DNA of 52,017 nucleotides from JBAYJY01 sp041664945 (GTDB lineage Bacteria > UBP15 > UBA6099): assembly GCA_041664945.1 (NCBI GenBank), contig JBAYJY010000010.1, positions 1 to 52,017 on the forward strand, written 5' to 3'. Of the stretch, positions 31,008 to 38,886 are shown one piece after another. Both the position numbers and the translations under genes were made by a program. The notes below the pieces were generated by a model, which ran no database searches, had not been told where the DNA came from, and worked only from the letters and a program-made list of their open reading frames with translations. The first letter of the stretch is position 1; each line of letters starts with the position of its first letter.

Positions 31008-32570
31008 ATGGCTGACAAACAAGAAGGCGCCACCCGCAGGAATCCAAACATTTGGGTCCCGACACTTTATTTCACTCAAGGATTTCCATACACGACGGTT
31101 ATGGAAATGGCCACCGTGTTTTTCAAAGCGCTGAATGTGCCGCTGGAAGCGCTCGGCATATTTCAGGGTTTATTCGGGATGCCGTGGGCGTTTAAGATGA
31201 TCTGGAGCCCGCTTGTTGACTTGGTTGGGACGAAACGCCGCTGGATTCTGGTCATGCAGAGTTTGCTCGCGTTGACTTTCTTCGCGCTTGCCGCGTTTGT
31301 TTTTCTTCCTAACAATGCCGCGTTGCGCTCAATTTCATTTTCGATGCCGAATATATCAAATATCTGGGCGAACGCAGGATTTATTTTTGGAGTTCTGACT
31401 CTTTTGTTCTGCATCGGGTTCGGATTAGACCAGCGGCGTAGTTCGACGACGCGCGCTGCCTGCGGCATTATAGGCGTAGCGATCGCAGCTGCTTTTGTTG
31501 TTTTTCGGTCCACTGTTTTTATGTCTGCGTCACTGTCTCTCTCAACAACGATATGGATTTTATTTTTAATATTTTTGCTGACCGCGTTATTCAGCGCGAC
31601 GCAGGATATTGCGATTGACGGTTACTATCTGGACACGCTCGATCCGGCTGGGCAGGCGAAGTACAGCGGAATAAGGGTGATGTTTTATCGTATAGCTATG
31701 GTCGCCGGCGGCGGATTTCTCGTGATGCTGGCGGGCGGCGGCGGTAAAACGATTGTATGGCATGGGATTACAATTCCGGGATTTCTTACAGGTTGGAACG
31801 CGGCTTTTACTCTTGGCGCCGCGCTTTTCTTTCTCTTTCTCGTATTCCATTCGTTTTATTTGCCAAGGCCGGTTATCACAGTGGAATCGGACGCTAATCA
31901 GGCTAAGAAATCTTTCGGAGAGGCGTTCTCGTCATACTTGGATCAGAAGCGTATAGTAGTTATCCTTTTGTTCATTCTTCTCTTCCGGATTGGCGACTTC
32001 CTTTGGAAACCGATGTCGAAACCGTTCCTGATGGACATCGGCGTGAGCATAGGCCAGATAGGTTTTCTTCAGGGAGTCATAGGCATAATCGCGACGATTT
32101 TAGGAAGTATTGTAGGAGGCATTTACATTTCAAAGCGTGGTCTGACACGAGGCCTTTGGGTTCTCGGTATCATACAGAGCATAACGCTGCTTCTTTACGC
32201 GTGGCTCGCGTTTGTTCATAAAGTTATGCCGAAAGGCGCCGACGGCGCTGTTCTGCAAGCTATCACAAACACCGGCCTGATACATGTCGGAGTCATAAAT
32301 ACATTCGAGAATTTCGCGTATGGACTTGGCACAATCGCTTTTGTTAATTTTTTGATGCGCACCTGCAAAAAGGAATATAACGCCGCTCATTATGCGATCG
32401 CAACAAGTCTCATGGCGCTCGCTACAATGCTCGCAAGCTTCTTTAGCGGGTTTCTCGTTAAGGATATGGGGTATATGACATTCTTCATATTTTGTTTTGC
32501 TGCTTCCATTCCGGGGATATTAATCCTCATTTTCCTGCCGCTTAAGGATATGGAAATTGTGAAGAAGTAG
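31008..32570 (+). CDS. AmpG-like MFS permease (PAT family)
   Basis: 520 residues with about 12 transmembrane helices. The start LYFTQGFPYTTV, the loop KMIWSPLVDLVGTKRRWILVMQ and the mid-protein QDIAIDGYYLDTL are hallmarks of AmpG and the peptide-acetyl-CoA transporter family. In Gram-negatives AmpG imports anhydro-muropeptides for cell-wall recycling; another substrate remains possible. AGGAG lies 5 nt before the ATG. Ends facing the TPM gene (106 bp gap, no clear terminator). Confidence 0.88.
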   Translation: MADKQEGATRRNPNIWVPTLYFTQGFPYTTVMEMATVFFKALNVPLEALGIFQGLFGMPWAFKMIWSPLVDLVGTKRRWILVMQSLLALTFFALAAFVFLPNNAALRSISFSMPNISNIWANAGFIFGVLTLLFCIGFGLDQRRSSTTRAACGIIGVAIAAAFVVFRSTVFMSASLSLSTTIWILFLIFLLTALFSATQDIAIDGYYLDTLDPAGQAKYSGIRVMFYRIAMVAGGGFLVMLAGGGGKTIVWHGITIPGFLTGWNAAFTLGAALFFLFLVFHSFYLPRPVITVESDANQAKKSFGEAFSSYLDQKRIVVILLFILLFRIGDFLWKPMSKPFLMDIGVSIGQIGFLQGVIGIIATILGSIVGGIYISKRGLTRGLWVLGIIQSITLLLYAWLAFVHKVMPKGADGAVLQAITNTGLIHVGVINTFENFAYGLGTIAFVNFLMRTCKKEYNAAHYAIATSLMALATMLASFFSGFLVKDMGYMTFFIFCFAASIPGILILIFLPLKDMEIVKK

Positions 32571-32676
32571 CGAGTAGATGTAATGCATCGCCACATTGAC
32601 ATTCCGAGCGAAGAGAGATATCTTCAATAAAATTCATTTTTAAATTTGATAAAACCAGAGTGATTGTGACTTGTTA

Positions 32677-33519
32677 TCACCAGTCGCCGCTAGCGCCGCC
32701 GCCGCCGCTGTCGCCGCCGTCGAAACTGTCCGAGCTATCGGAACCGCAGTCCAAATCATGCCGTGAATCATAGCTGGAATCGTTGTTTGCTCCTCCTAAC
32801 GCATCAGAAGAGTAAAAATATCCGCCGCCTCCACCTCTGCGTCGCTTTGATATGCTGCCGAGAATCACCGCGATAATAATAAAACCAATGAAAAATATGA
32901 TAAATCCAGCGTTCATAAAGAAATCAATGAACGGATTATCGAATGTCGGCGATGGAGGATCAGGAACCGGAACGCCTGTCTGCTCAGCGAAAGCTGTTCC
33001 GGTCGCCATGCCGACATCAACGGGATTTACGGAGTATTCATCGGCTATTTCAGCGACAATCGCTTCGACTCCTGCAGTCACGCCGCCGTTAATATCTCCC
33101 GCTTTGAATTTCGGTTTGATAATGTCGTCTATTATCTCGCCGGCTTTCGCGTCGGGTATCGCGCCCTCCAACCCATAACCGACCTCGATGCGCATCTTTC
33201 TGTCGTTCAGGGCGACAAGCAGCAGGACGCCGTTGTCTTTCTCTTTATTTCCAATTTTCCATTTTGAGAAAAGCTTGACCGCGTATTCCTCAATGGGAAC
33301 GCCGTCGAGCGTATCGATTACTGCGACTCCGACTTGAGCTGTCGTTTTTTCGTGCAGCGACTGAAGAATAGGGATAAGTTTCTGTTTTGTCTCTAAGTCC
33401 AACGCGCCAGCGGTGTCGGTGATGTACCCGGTCGGCTCGGGATAGTTGACGGAAAGAGCCGTCGACGCGATTGCTGTTACAAGCGCGATTGCGAATAGTA
33501 GAGAAAAACGTATTTTCAT
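32677..33519 (-). CDS. TPM-domain membrane protein (YgcG-like)
   Basis: 280 residues. A signal peptide precedes a TPM domain (about 25-165) with GYITDTAGALD, the LLLVALNDRKMRIEVGYGLEGAIPDAKA signature and GVEAIVAEIAD. A transmembrane helix (~205-230) follows, then a basic stop (SKRRRGGGGG) and a Ser/Asp/Gly-rich tail ending GGGGASGDW, the typical YgcG tail. The TPM fold is linked to photosystem II repair and phosphatase activity in plants; in bacteria the role is unclear. GGAG lies 8 nt before the ATG at 33519. Confidence 0.88.
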   Translation of the reverse strand: MKIRFSLLFAIALVTAIASTALSVNYPEPTGYITDTAGALDLETKQKLIPILQSLHEKTTAQVGVAVIDTLDGVPIEEYAVKLFSKWKIGNKEKDNGVLLLVALNDRKMRIEVGYGLEGAIPDAKAGEIIDDIIKPKFKAGDINGGVTAGVEAIVAEIADEYSVNPVDVGMATGTAFAEQTGVPVPDPPSPTFDNPFIDFFMNAGFIIFFIGFIIIAVILGSISKRRRGGGGGYFYSSDALGGANNDSSYDSRHDLDCGSDSSDSFDGGDSGGGGASGDW

Positions 33520-33562
33520 AATAAACACTCCGTCAATTCATTGAATTAAGCATAGCCATTTA

Positions 33563-34198
33563 TTAAATCCATTTCAAAAAAACGGCGAATATGATTATGC
33601 AAATTATATCGACGGCGAAAATCGTTCCGACAGTCGCCGCTTTTTTTCGCGCCGTCTCCATGTCGTAAACCCAGAATGAAACGAGATAAAACGGAAGGTA
33701 GCCTATAAAGAAAATCAGCCATGGAACGCGGACGCTCCACCAGCAGTATTCCCAAGTAAGCTGTCCGGCGAGATTCAGGACGATTTCAACGAAAACGCAG
33801 AATATTGCGCCTGCTATCGCTATGAAAAGACGGTTCGGAATGCCGAGTATCTTCACGCTCTTATCGAAGATAAGCGTTTTCGACATGGCGACGCCGGCGA
33901 TGGAAAACATGAAGCAGATTTCGATGTTCAGTCCGATTAGAATAAGAAACGCGGTTTTGCCGGGCGCGCCCCACACGGGCGCATAGTTCGTGAAGTGGAA
34001 CACGAGACTGTTCCATATCTCGTTGAACCAGTCCATGCCCCAAAACGCGAGGCCCGCGAAAACGACGTTCCAGTTTTTCTTCTCAATTTCCGCCGAATAG
34101 ATATAAACGGCGATCGCGAGCAGAGGAATGACATACCACGAGAACTGGCCCGGGTCACGCAGAATGCTTAACGCTTGTCGCGCGGAATCAGTCGGCAT
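33563..34198 (-). CDS. Integral membrane protein of unknown function
   Basis: 211 residues with about six hydrophobic helices (WYVIPLLAIAVYIYS, FLILIGLNIEICFMFSIAGVAM, FIAIAGAIFCVFVEIVLNLAG, WLIFFIGYLPFYLVSFWVY, VGTIFAVDIICIIIFAVFL and one weaker). Conserved-looking Trp, Asn and His residues occur in MDWFNEIWNSLVFHFTNYAPVWG. No family is recognised. It lies 81 bp after the FNR-2Fe2S gene in the same direction, so it may be the third part of that redox set, possibly a membrane substrate or electron partner (inferred). Confidence 0.65.
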   Translation of the reverse strand: MPTDSARQALSILRDPGQFSWYVIPLLAIAVYIYSAEIEKKNWNVVFAGLAFWGMDWFNEIWNSLVFHFTNYAPVWGAPGKTAFLILIGLNIEICFMFSIAGVAMSKTLIFDKSVKILGIPNRLFIAIAGAIFCVFVEIVLNLAGQLTWEYCWWSVRVPWLIFFIGYLPFYLVSFWVYDMETARKKAATVGTIFAVDIICIIIFAVFLKWI

Positions 34199-34279
34199 GG
34201 CGGCCTCCGGCTAACAGAATGTATCGCCGCTGGCGATGCGTTTTCAGCCGCGCCTGCGGACGTATCTTATATTGTTTAT

Positions 34280-35497
34280 CTAAATGTCTCTAATAACTTT
34301 TATTTTCAGGTCGGACACCGGAAATGACGAGCACGGATGAAAAAAGCTGAATTTTTTGTCCGCGAGCCGGCGGCCGTCGTTGTCCGGGCAAACGAAAACG
34401 TCGCCGGAGATCAGGATCGAGCGGCAGAAGCCGCATTCTCCGGACCGGCATTGAGAGGGCGCCGCGATGCCAGCGCGTTCGAGCGCCACGACAACCGACT
34501 CCGTCGCTCTCGCCGGCAGGACTTTCGATTCGTTGCCGATCAGCGCGGTGATTTCGAAAACCTTTTCCGCCGCGCCTTCCGGGAATCCATGATACTGCGT
34601 GATGTCCGGAATTTCGCCGAATGCCTCGCGCCGAATCCGCTTGGCGGGAATGTCGAAGCAAGTCATTTCTTTTTCAAGGAACTTATACATTACCTGCGGG
34701 CCGCAGATGAAGAATGTCTTTCGGTCCATCTCTCCGCAGCAGTTGGAAATGCATTCGGATGTCAGGAATCCCGAAAGGCCGTCCCAGCCTGAGTCCGGCT
34801 CGCTGCAAACGAAATGCACAGAAAGCTTATAGGGGGCTTTTACCGCCAGTTCGAGCAGTTCGTCCTTGAAAATGATGTCGTCGGCCTTTTTCGTGCCGTA
34901 CAACAGAGTGAAATGAACATCCAGATCGTTTTCGATAATGTCTTTTATCATAGATCGGAACGGGGTGATTCCAGCGCCGCCCGCAATGCCGACAAGCTCT
35001 TTCGAGTCGCGAATCGAATCGTAATAGAACAGGCCGCACGGGCCGGAGCTTTCAACGATCATTCCGGCGTCCCATGAGTTCCAGATATGTTCGGTGAAGA
35101 AGCCGCCTTCTTTGCGGCGGATCGTGATTTCATAGAATCCGTTATTAAGCGTGTCGTTCGGGGATGACGATATCGAATAGGGACGCGTGATAGGAGAGCC
35201 GTCGATGTCGACCTTCAGACTCAGGTATTGGCCAGCGCGAAAAAACGGGAGCGAAGTCAGCCCGGAGTCCGGGGCCGGAACGAACCTGAAAGTTTTCGCC
35301 GAGTCTGTCTCGCGCCGAATTTCAGCTATTTCGAGTTTGAGTTTCGCCGGGTGAATGGCGCGCGCGAGCTCGTTGACCGGGTCGGATTCGATCGGGTCAG
35401 GAAGCGCTTTTTCAAATCTTCGTTTTCTATCCGGCAAAAGGTAAAAAGGAGCGAGCAGGTCGATCAGTTCGCCTTTGATGTGTACTTTCGTTCTCAT
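34280..35497 (-). CDS. FNR-type reductase with C-terminal 2Fe-2S ferredoxin domain
   Basis: 405 residues. After a ~55-residue N-terminal extension come an FAD-binding barrel (ITRPYSISSSP), an NAD(P)-binding domain (GIAGGAGITPFRSM, FFICGPQVMYKF) and a plant-type ferredoxin domain with Cys350, Cys355, Cys358 and Cys389. The protein should move electrons from NAD(P)H through FAD to a 2Fe-2S centre. Its ATG overlaps the stop of the CrtI-like gene by one base (TAATG), so the two are coupled and it may supply or withdraw electrons for that enzyme. A longer frame reaching 35620 lies inside the upstream gene and is not used. Confidence 0.88.
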   Translation of the reverse strand: MRTKVHIKGELIDLLAPFYLLPDRKRRFEKALPDPIESDPVNELARAIHPAKLKLEIAEIRRETDSAKTFRFVPAPDSGLTSLPFFRAGQYLSLKVDIDGSPITRPYSISSSPNDTLNNGFYEITIRRKEGGFFTEHIWNSWDAGMIVESSGPCGLFYYDSIRDSKELVGIAGGAGITPFRSMIKDIIENDLDVHFTLLYGTKKADDIIFKDELLELAVKAPYKLSVHFVCSEPDSGWDGLSGFLTSECISNCCGEMDRKTFFICGPQVMYKFLEKEMTCFDIPAKRIRREAFGEIPDITQYHGFPEGAAEKVFEITALIGNESKVLPARATESVVVALERAGIAAPSQCRSGECGFCRSILISGDVFVCPDNDGRRLADKKFSFFHPCSSFPVSDLKIKVIRDI

Positions 35498-37101
35498 TAT
35501 TTCACCCCCATTTTGCGCAGAGCGGCGCCTGCGGTCGCCTGGCCCGACATTAACGCGCTGCTGTATCCGTGGCACATCTGTGAGTAGCCGCCGGTGAACA
35601 TCAGGCCCTTGATATAGCATTCATCCTTCTGCGATAGAATGCGTGGGATGACTGAGTCCCACGGCTCCGGCTCGTAACCGTAAACGCCGCCGCCGTGAGT
35701 TCCGGTGTATCGCGCGAACGTCACCGGCGTGGCCACCTCGATCTCCTCGATGTGGTCGCGTATGCGCGTGTGTGTCGCTTTCTCGAATTGATCGATCATG
35801 TCGCTCGCGATCTTGTTTTTGAGCTTGAAATAATCTCCGGGCGTCAACGTATGCCACGCTTCGCTCTTATACAGAGTCGTCATTGATATGATCGATGTTC
35901 CCGGAGGCGAGCAGTAAGGAATCGCGTTGTTGAGGCAGATTGTCGCCTGCATGTTGTTTAGCGCCGCTTTGCCCATGGAAAAATATATGTCGTCCGTATC
36001 CATGTTTTTCGAAATGAAGAGGCCGTAATCACGGATTCCGATTTCTTCCATCGGCGCGTTGAGCCCGAGATAGACGACGAATCCGGCGCCGCCGTGCTTC
36101 CTCGCGTTTACGTTTTTGTACGCCGCCGGTGGAACCGCCGATATAGGCGATATCAGCTTGTTATAGGCGAGGGTAGGGGACGCGTTGCAGATGACGTGTT
36201 GCGTTTTGATTACATCGCCGGACGCTGTCTCCACGCCGGCGACCTGATTGTTTTCGACGATTATTTTCTCGACGCGCGTGTTGTACTCGACCTGCCCGCC
36301 GAGTTCCAGGATCCGCGCTTCCATCGCCGATGCGAGTTCGTGCGACCTCATTCTCGGTATGTACGCGCCGCGTTCGAGATATTCAAGCAGCATGACAGCC
36401 CATATCGTGAACGACATCCGGCTCGTCGGCAGCCCGAGATAGCACCAGTACGGATAGAGTATTTTCATAGCCTTCGCAGGGATGTTGAACGTCTTCGTCA
36501 CTTCATCCACGGTGTAGGCGAGAGTTTTCATGAAATTTCCGATTTTAACCGGCATCGACGCGGCGTCTCCGAATGCGGCGGGCAGATTCTTAAGCGATTC
36601 CGCAAGCTTTGTGATGTCCGGCTTTTCGTTAAGCTTGCCGAGCAATCCGATCGTGTCTTTCAAGTCGCGGCACAGTTCTATGTATTTGTTCATAGGCTCG
36701 CGGCTGCCGGGAACTTCAAGTTCAATCGCCTCTATATAATTCTGGACGCCGAACGGCAAAGTGATGTCTAAGTTGTCGTCGGTGAGAATCAATCGGTAGG
36801 CTTCAGGAACCGGGACCCAGTCGATGTCCACCTTGCACTCGTCTTCGAGGAATGCGCGGACGCCGCCTTTGTCAGAAGCCGGTCCGATCCCCGCCAGTTC
36901 GTGAAGCGACGCCTCGAACTCGAAGCGGCCGCGAACGAAACTCGTCGCGAATCCGCCGGGCAGGTTGTGCTGCTCCAAGAGGAGAGGCTTTCCGCCCTTC
37001 ACAGCGATTTGCAGCGCCGCCGCCAGGCCGCCGTTTCCCGCGCCGATCACTACTATGTCGTACGAATCGTTAAGTTTAGGAATAGTTCTTTCTCCGGACA
37101 T
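35497..37101 (-). CDS. CrtI/CrtISO-like FAD-dependent oxidoreductase
   Basis: 534 residues. The N-terminal dinucleotide fold VVIGAGNGGLAAALQIAVKGG (Gly20 to Gly25) and LLLEQHNLPGGFATSFVRGRFEFE match phytoene desaturases, carotene isomerases and retinol saturases. The C-terminal FAD motif is TGGYSQMCHGYSSALMSGQ. No phytoene synthase or other carotenoid gene is nearby, so the substrate may be another polyunsaturated or steroid-like lipid. AAGGAGG lies 5 nt before the ATG at 37101. Coupled to the FNR-2Fe2S gene. Confidence 0.85.
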   Translation of the reverse strand: MSGERTIPKLNDSYDIVVIGAGNGGLAAALQIAVKGGKPLLLEQHNLPGGFATSFVRGRFEFEASLHELAGIGPASDKGGVRAFLEDECKVDIDWVPVPEAYRLILTDDNLDITLPFGVQNYIEAIELEVPGSREPMNKYIELCRDLKDTIGLLGKLNEKPDITKLAESLKNLPAAFGDAASMPVKIGNFMKTLAYTVDEVTKTFNIPAKAMKILYPYWCYLGLPTSRMSFTIWAVMLLEYLERGAYIPRMRSHELASAMEARILELGGQVEYNTRVEKIIVENNQVAGVETASGDVIKTQHVICNASPTLAYNKLISPISAVPPAAYKNVNARKHGGAGFVVYLGLNAPMEEIGIRDYGLFISKNMDTDDIYFSMGKAALNNMQATICLNNAIPYCSPPGTSIISMTTLYKSEAWHTLTPGDYFKLKNKIASDMIDQFEKATHTRIRDHIEEIEVATPVTFARYTGTHGGGVYGYEPEPWDSVIPRILSQKDECYIKGLMFTGGYSQMCHGYSSALMSGQATAGAALRKMGVK

Positions 37102-37252
37102 TTCCTCCTCCTTCTCTGCCTTTGCCTTTGGGCGCAGCATGCGCGCCCATGCTTACTGATTATATTACACTATTTTGCCCTCCGGCGCCAAATAGGTTCT
37201 TGCGAAATGTCTTCGATAGAGCCTCCGGCGGCAGACTTCGATTGGCTGAGTC

Positions 37253-37281
37253 TTTACACGGTTTTTCTGTTCGTGTAAGAT
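37253..37281 (+). promoter_or_regulatory. Sigma70-type promoter of the cNMP-binding protein
   Basis: TTTACA (37253-37258), 17-bp spacer, TAAGAT (37276-37281), about 40 bp before the start codon. Confidence 0.65.
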
Positions 37282-37320
37282 ATTTTCGAAGCACAACCCG
37301 ATTATTCTGGAGCGGCATTT

Positions 37321-37845
37321 ATGACAATCATGGAAATACTGAAACATTGCAGGCTGTTTGAATCTCTTGATGATACGCAACTCGAACGAGTTTCTAAGCT
37401 GGTCGAAGAGCATCATTATAGAAAAGGCGACTACATTTGCCGAGAGGGCGCGTGGGGCGACTCGATGTATATTATCGGCGATGGAGAGCTGAAGATTGTA
37501 AAAAAGCTGAGTACGGAAAATTTCTGGGACATCACATCGCTACGGCACGGCGACTTTTTCGGCGAGGTTTCGCTGGTCGACGGGAGTCCGCGAACAGCAA
37601 GCGCGGTTGCGCTCACCAATACGACCGTCCTTGAAATGTATGGCCGGGAATTCAAGGTTCTTATCAGCGCTGGCGATTCGCTCTCCAACAAAATGCTCGA
37701 ATCGCTTCTGCGCGTGCTTATCAACCGCATCCGCGCCACTGACGATCTCGTGACCAATATTATGGCTGAAAAGCTCAAAGGCGATTCCGGCCACACCGCG
37801 TCAATGCGCGATGTCATCTCGCGAATGATGGTCAGCAAGCGGTAG
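37321..37845 (+). CDS. Cyclic-nucleotide-binding domain protein without DNA-binding domain
   Basis: 174 residues. The cNMP-binding roll covers ~5-125, with the phosphate cassette FFGEVSLVDGSPRTASA (Glu82, Arg91, Thr92) intact, so cAMP or cGMP binding is possible. The C-terminal ~45 residues are helical, without a Crp-type winged helix, so it is unlikely to be a transcription factor; a protein-binding sensor role is inferred. GGAG lies 8 nt before the ATG. A 487-bp gap with hairpins follows. Confidence 0.87.
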   Translation: MTIMEILKHCRLFESLDDTQLERVSKLVEEHHYRKGDYICREGAWGDSMYIIGDGELKIVKKLSTENFWDITSLRHGDFFGEVSLVDGSPRTASAVALTNTTVLEMYGREFKVLISAGDSLSNKMLESLLRVLINRIRATDDLVTNIMAEKLKGDSGHTASMRDVISRMMVSKR

Positions 37846-37950
37846 TTTATTCTCTTTGTATATTCACGACAAACTTTTTCTATTAATGGGCGCGACATGC
37901 TATGACCTTGCGGTTGCTGTTATCGGTCTGTTTTGCAATTTTGCCGGAAT

Positions 37951-37978
37951 AAAAAAAGGCCACCTGCTTCTGGTGGCT
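37951..37978 (-). terminator. Hairpin with A7 tract (terminator-like, better on minus strand)
   Basis: A7-GGCCACC-TGCTTCT-GGTGGC-T. Read on the minus strand this is a GC hairpin followed by seven T, a good intrinsic terminator; on the plus strand the tail is only TCTTT. It could end the cNMP-binding-protein transcript weakly, or a minus-strand transcript for which no gene is visible. Confidence 0.5.
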
Positions 37979-37995
37979 CTTTAGGAGGAGTTGCT

Positions 37996-38088
37996 GTGGC
38001 TAGCAGCAACCATGTCAATCATTATAAGTTATCGACTCATCTCAGAAAAACTTTAGCGACTTTACAAAATATTTTAAATTTATTTTGA
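37996..38088 (+). CDS. Possible 30-residue small ORF with strong ribosome site
   Basis: GTG at 37996 is preceded by AGGAGG (37983-37988) at 7 nt. The frame runs 30 codons to TGA: MASSNHVNHYKLSTHLRKTL and ten more residues, ATLQNILNLF. It is basic and amphipathic at the end. The start lies in a hairpin (GTTGCTG-TGGCTAG-CAGCAAC, 37990-38010), which could control initiation. No homologue is known to me; a leader peptide, a small toxin-like peptide or a chance ORF are all possible. Confidence 0.35.
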   Translation: MASSNHVNHYKLSTHLRKTLATLQNILNLF

Positions 38089-38207
38089 ATATCCCTAAAA
38101 ATGGAGTAAATATTGGCTTATTTGATATTCGCTTTTCAAAATATGCGCATTATCGAAGGGCTTATTGAGCGCGTTAAGGCAATGATAATCATAGATTTTC
38201 GCCCAAC

Positions 38208-38227
38208 AAAAAAAGGCCCGGACCTTT
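38208..38227 (-). terminator. Second A7-GGCC hairpin, minus-strand terminator-like
   Basis: A7 followed by GG-CCCGGA-CCTTT: on the minus strand AAAGG-TCCGGG-CCTTTTTTT, a weak 5-bp stem with a T7 tail. It shares the string AAAAAAAGGCC with the hairpin at 37951. No minus-strand gene ends here. Confidence 0.35.
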
Positions 38228-38332
38228 ACAAAAGGCGGAATTAATTGATATATTCAGTCTCAATTATTTCTGCGATATCATTTATTTGTGATAAGATATG
38301 TCTAATGCATAAAAATTGAGGAGATTTACATT

Positions 38333-38869
38333 ATGATGCCGATCGGGCCGTTGATGATAGAGCACAGATTGATCGAGAAGATGATAGCGCTTATGAAGTC
38401 GGAAGCCGCTAAAATCGGCGAGACAAAAAGAGCTGGCGTTAAATTGATAGATACGGCGATTGATTTTGTCAGAACATACGCCGACGCGCTTCACCATGGG
38501 AAAGAAGAACAGATTTTGTTTCGTGATCTCGCGAACAAGCCGCTTTCGGACGAGCACAGAATGATAATGGATGAATTGATTGAAGAACATAAGAAGGGAC
38601 GCGCGAACGTGCGCGAACTTATCGCAGCGAGGGAGCGCTACATGAACGGAGACGAGGCGGCGTTGAACGATATCGCGGCGTCGCTCGAATCGATCGCCGG
38701 CTTTTATCCCGGCCATATCGAGAAGGAAGACAAGCGTTTCTTCTTGCCGATTATGAAATATTTCACCAAAGAAGAGCAGGATGCCATGCTCGCTGAATTC
38801 GAGATGTTCGACCAGAACTTTATTCATGTGAAATACAAAATTGCTGTTGATGAACTAATCAATTCATAA
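38333..38869 (+). CDS. Hemerythrin-like HHE-domain protein
   Basis: 178 residues forming a four-helix bundle. Iron ligands fit the HHE pattern: His11 (MIEHRLIE), His54/Glu58 region (ADALHHGKEEQILF), EEHKKGR in helix 3 and GHIEKEDKRFFLP in helix 4. Such proteins bind O2 or NO or protect against oxidative stress in microaerophiles and anaerobes. GAGGAG lies 9 nt before the ATG. The sequence GATAAGATATG just upstream contains a TAAGAT -10-like hexamer but lacks a clear -35. Confidence 0.9.
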   Translation: MMPIGPLMIEHRLIEKMIALMKSEAAKIGETKRAGVKLIDTAIDFVRTYADALHHGKEEQILFRDLANKPLSDEHRMIMDELIEEHKKGRANVRELIAARERYMNGDEAALNDIAASLESIAGFYPGHIEKEDKRFFLPIMKYFTKEEQDAMLAEFEMFDQNFIHVKYKIAVDELINS

Positions 38870-38886
38870 AGGATGTTGACCCCATA

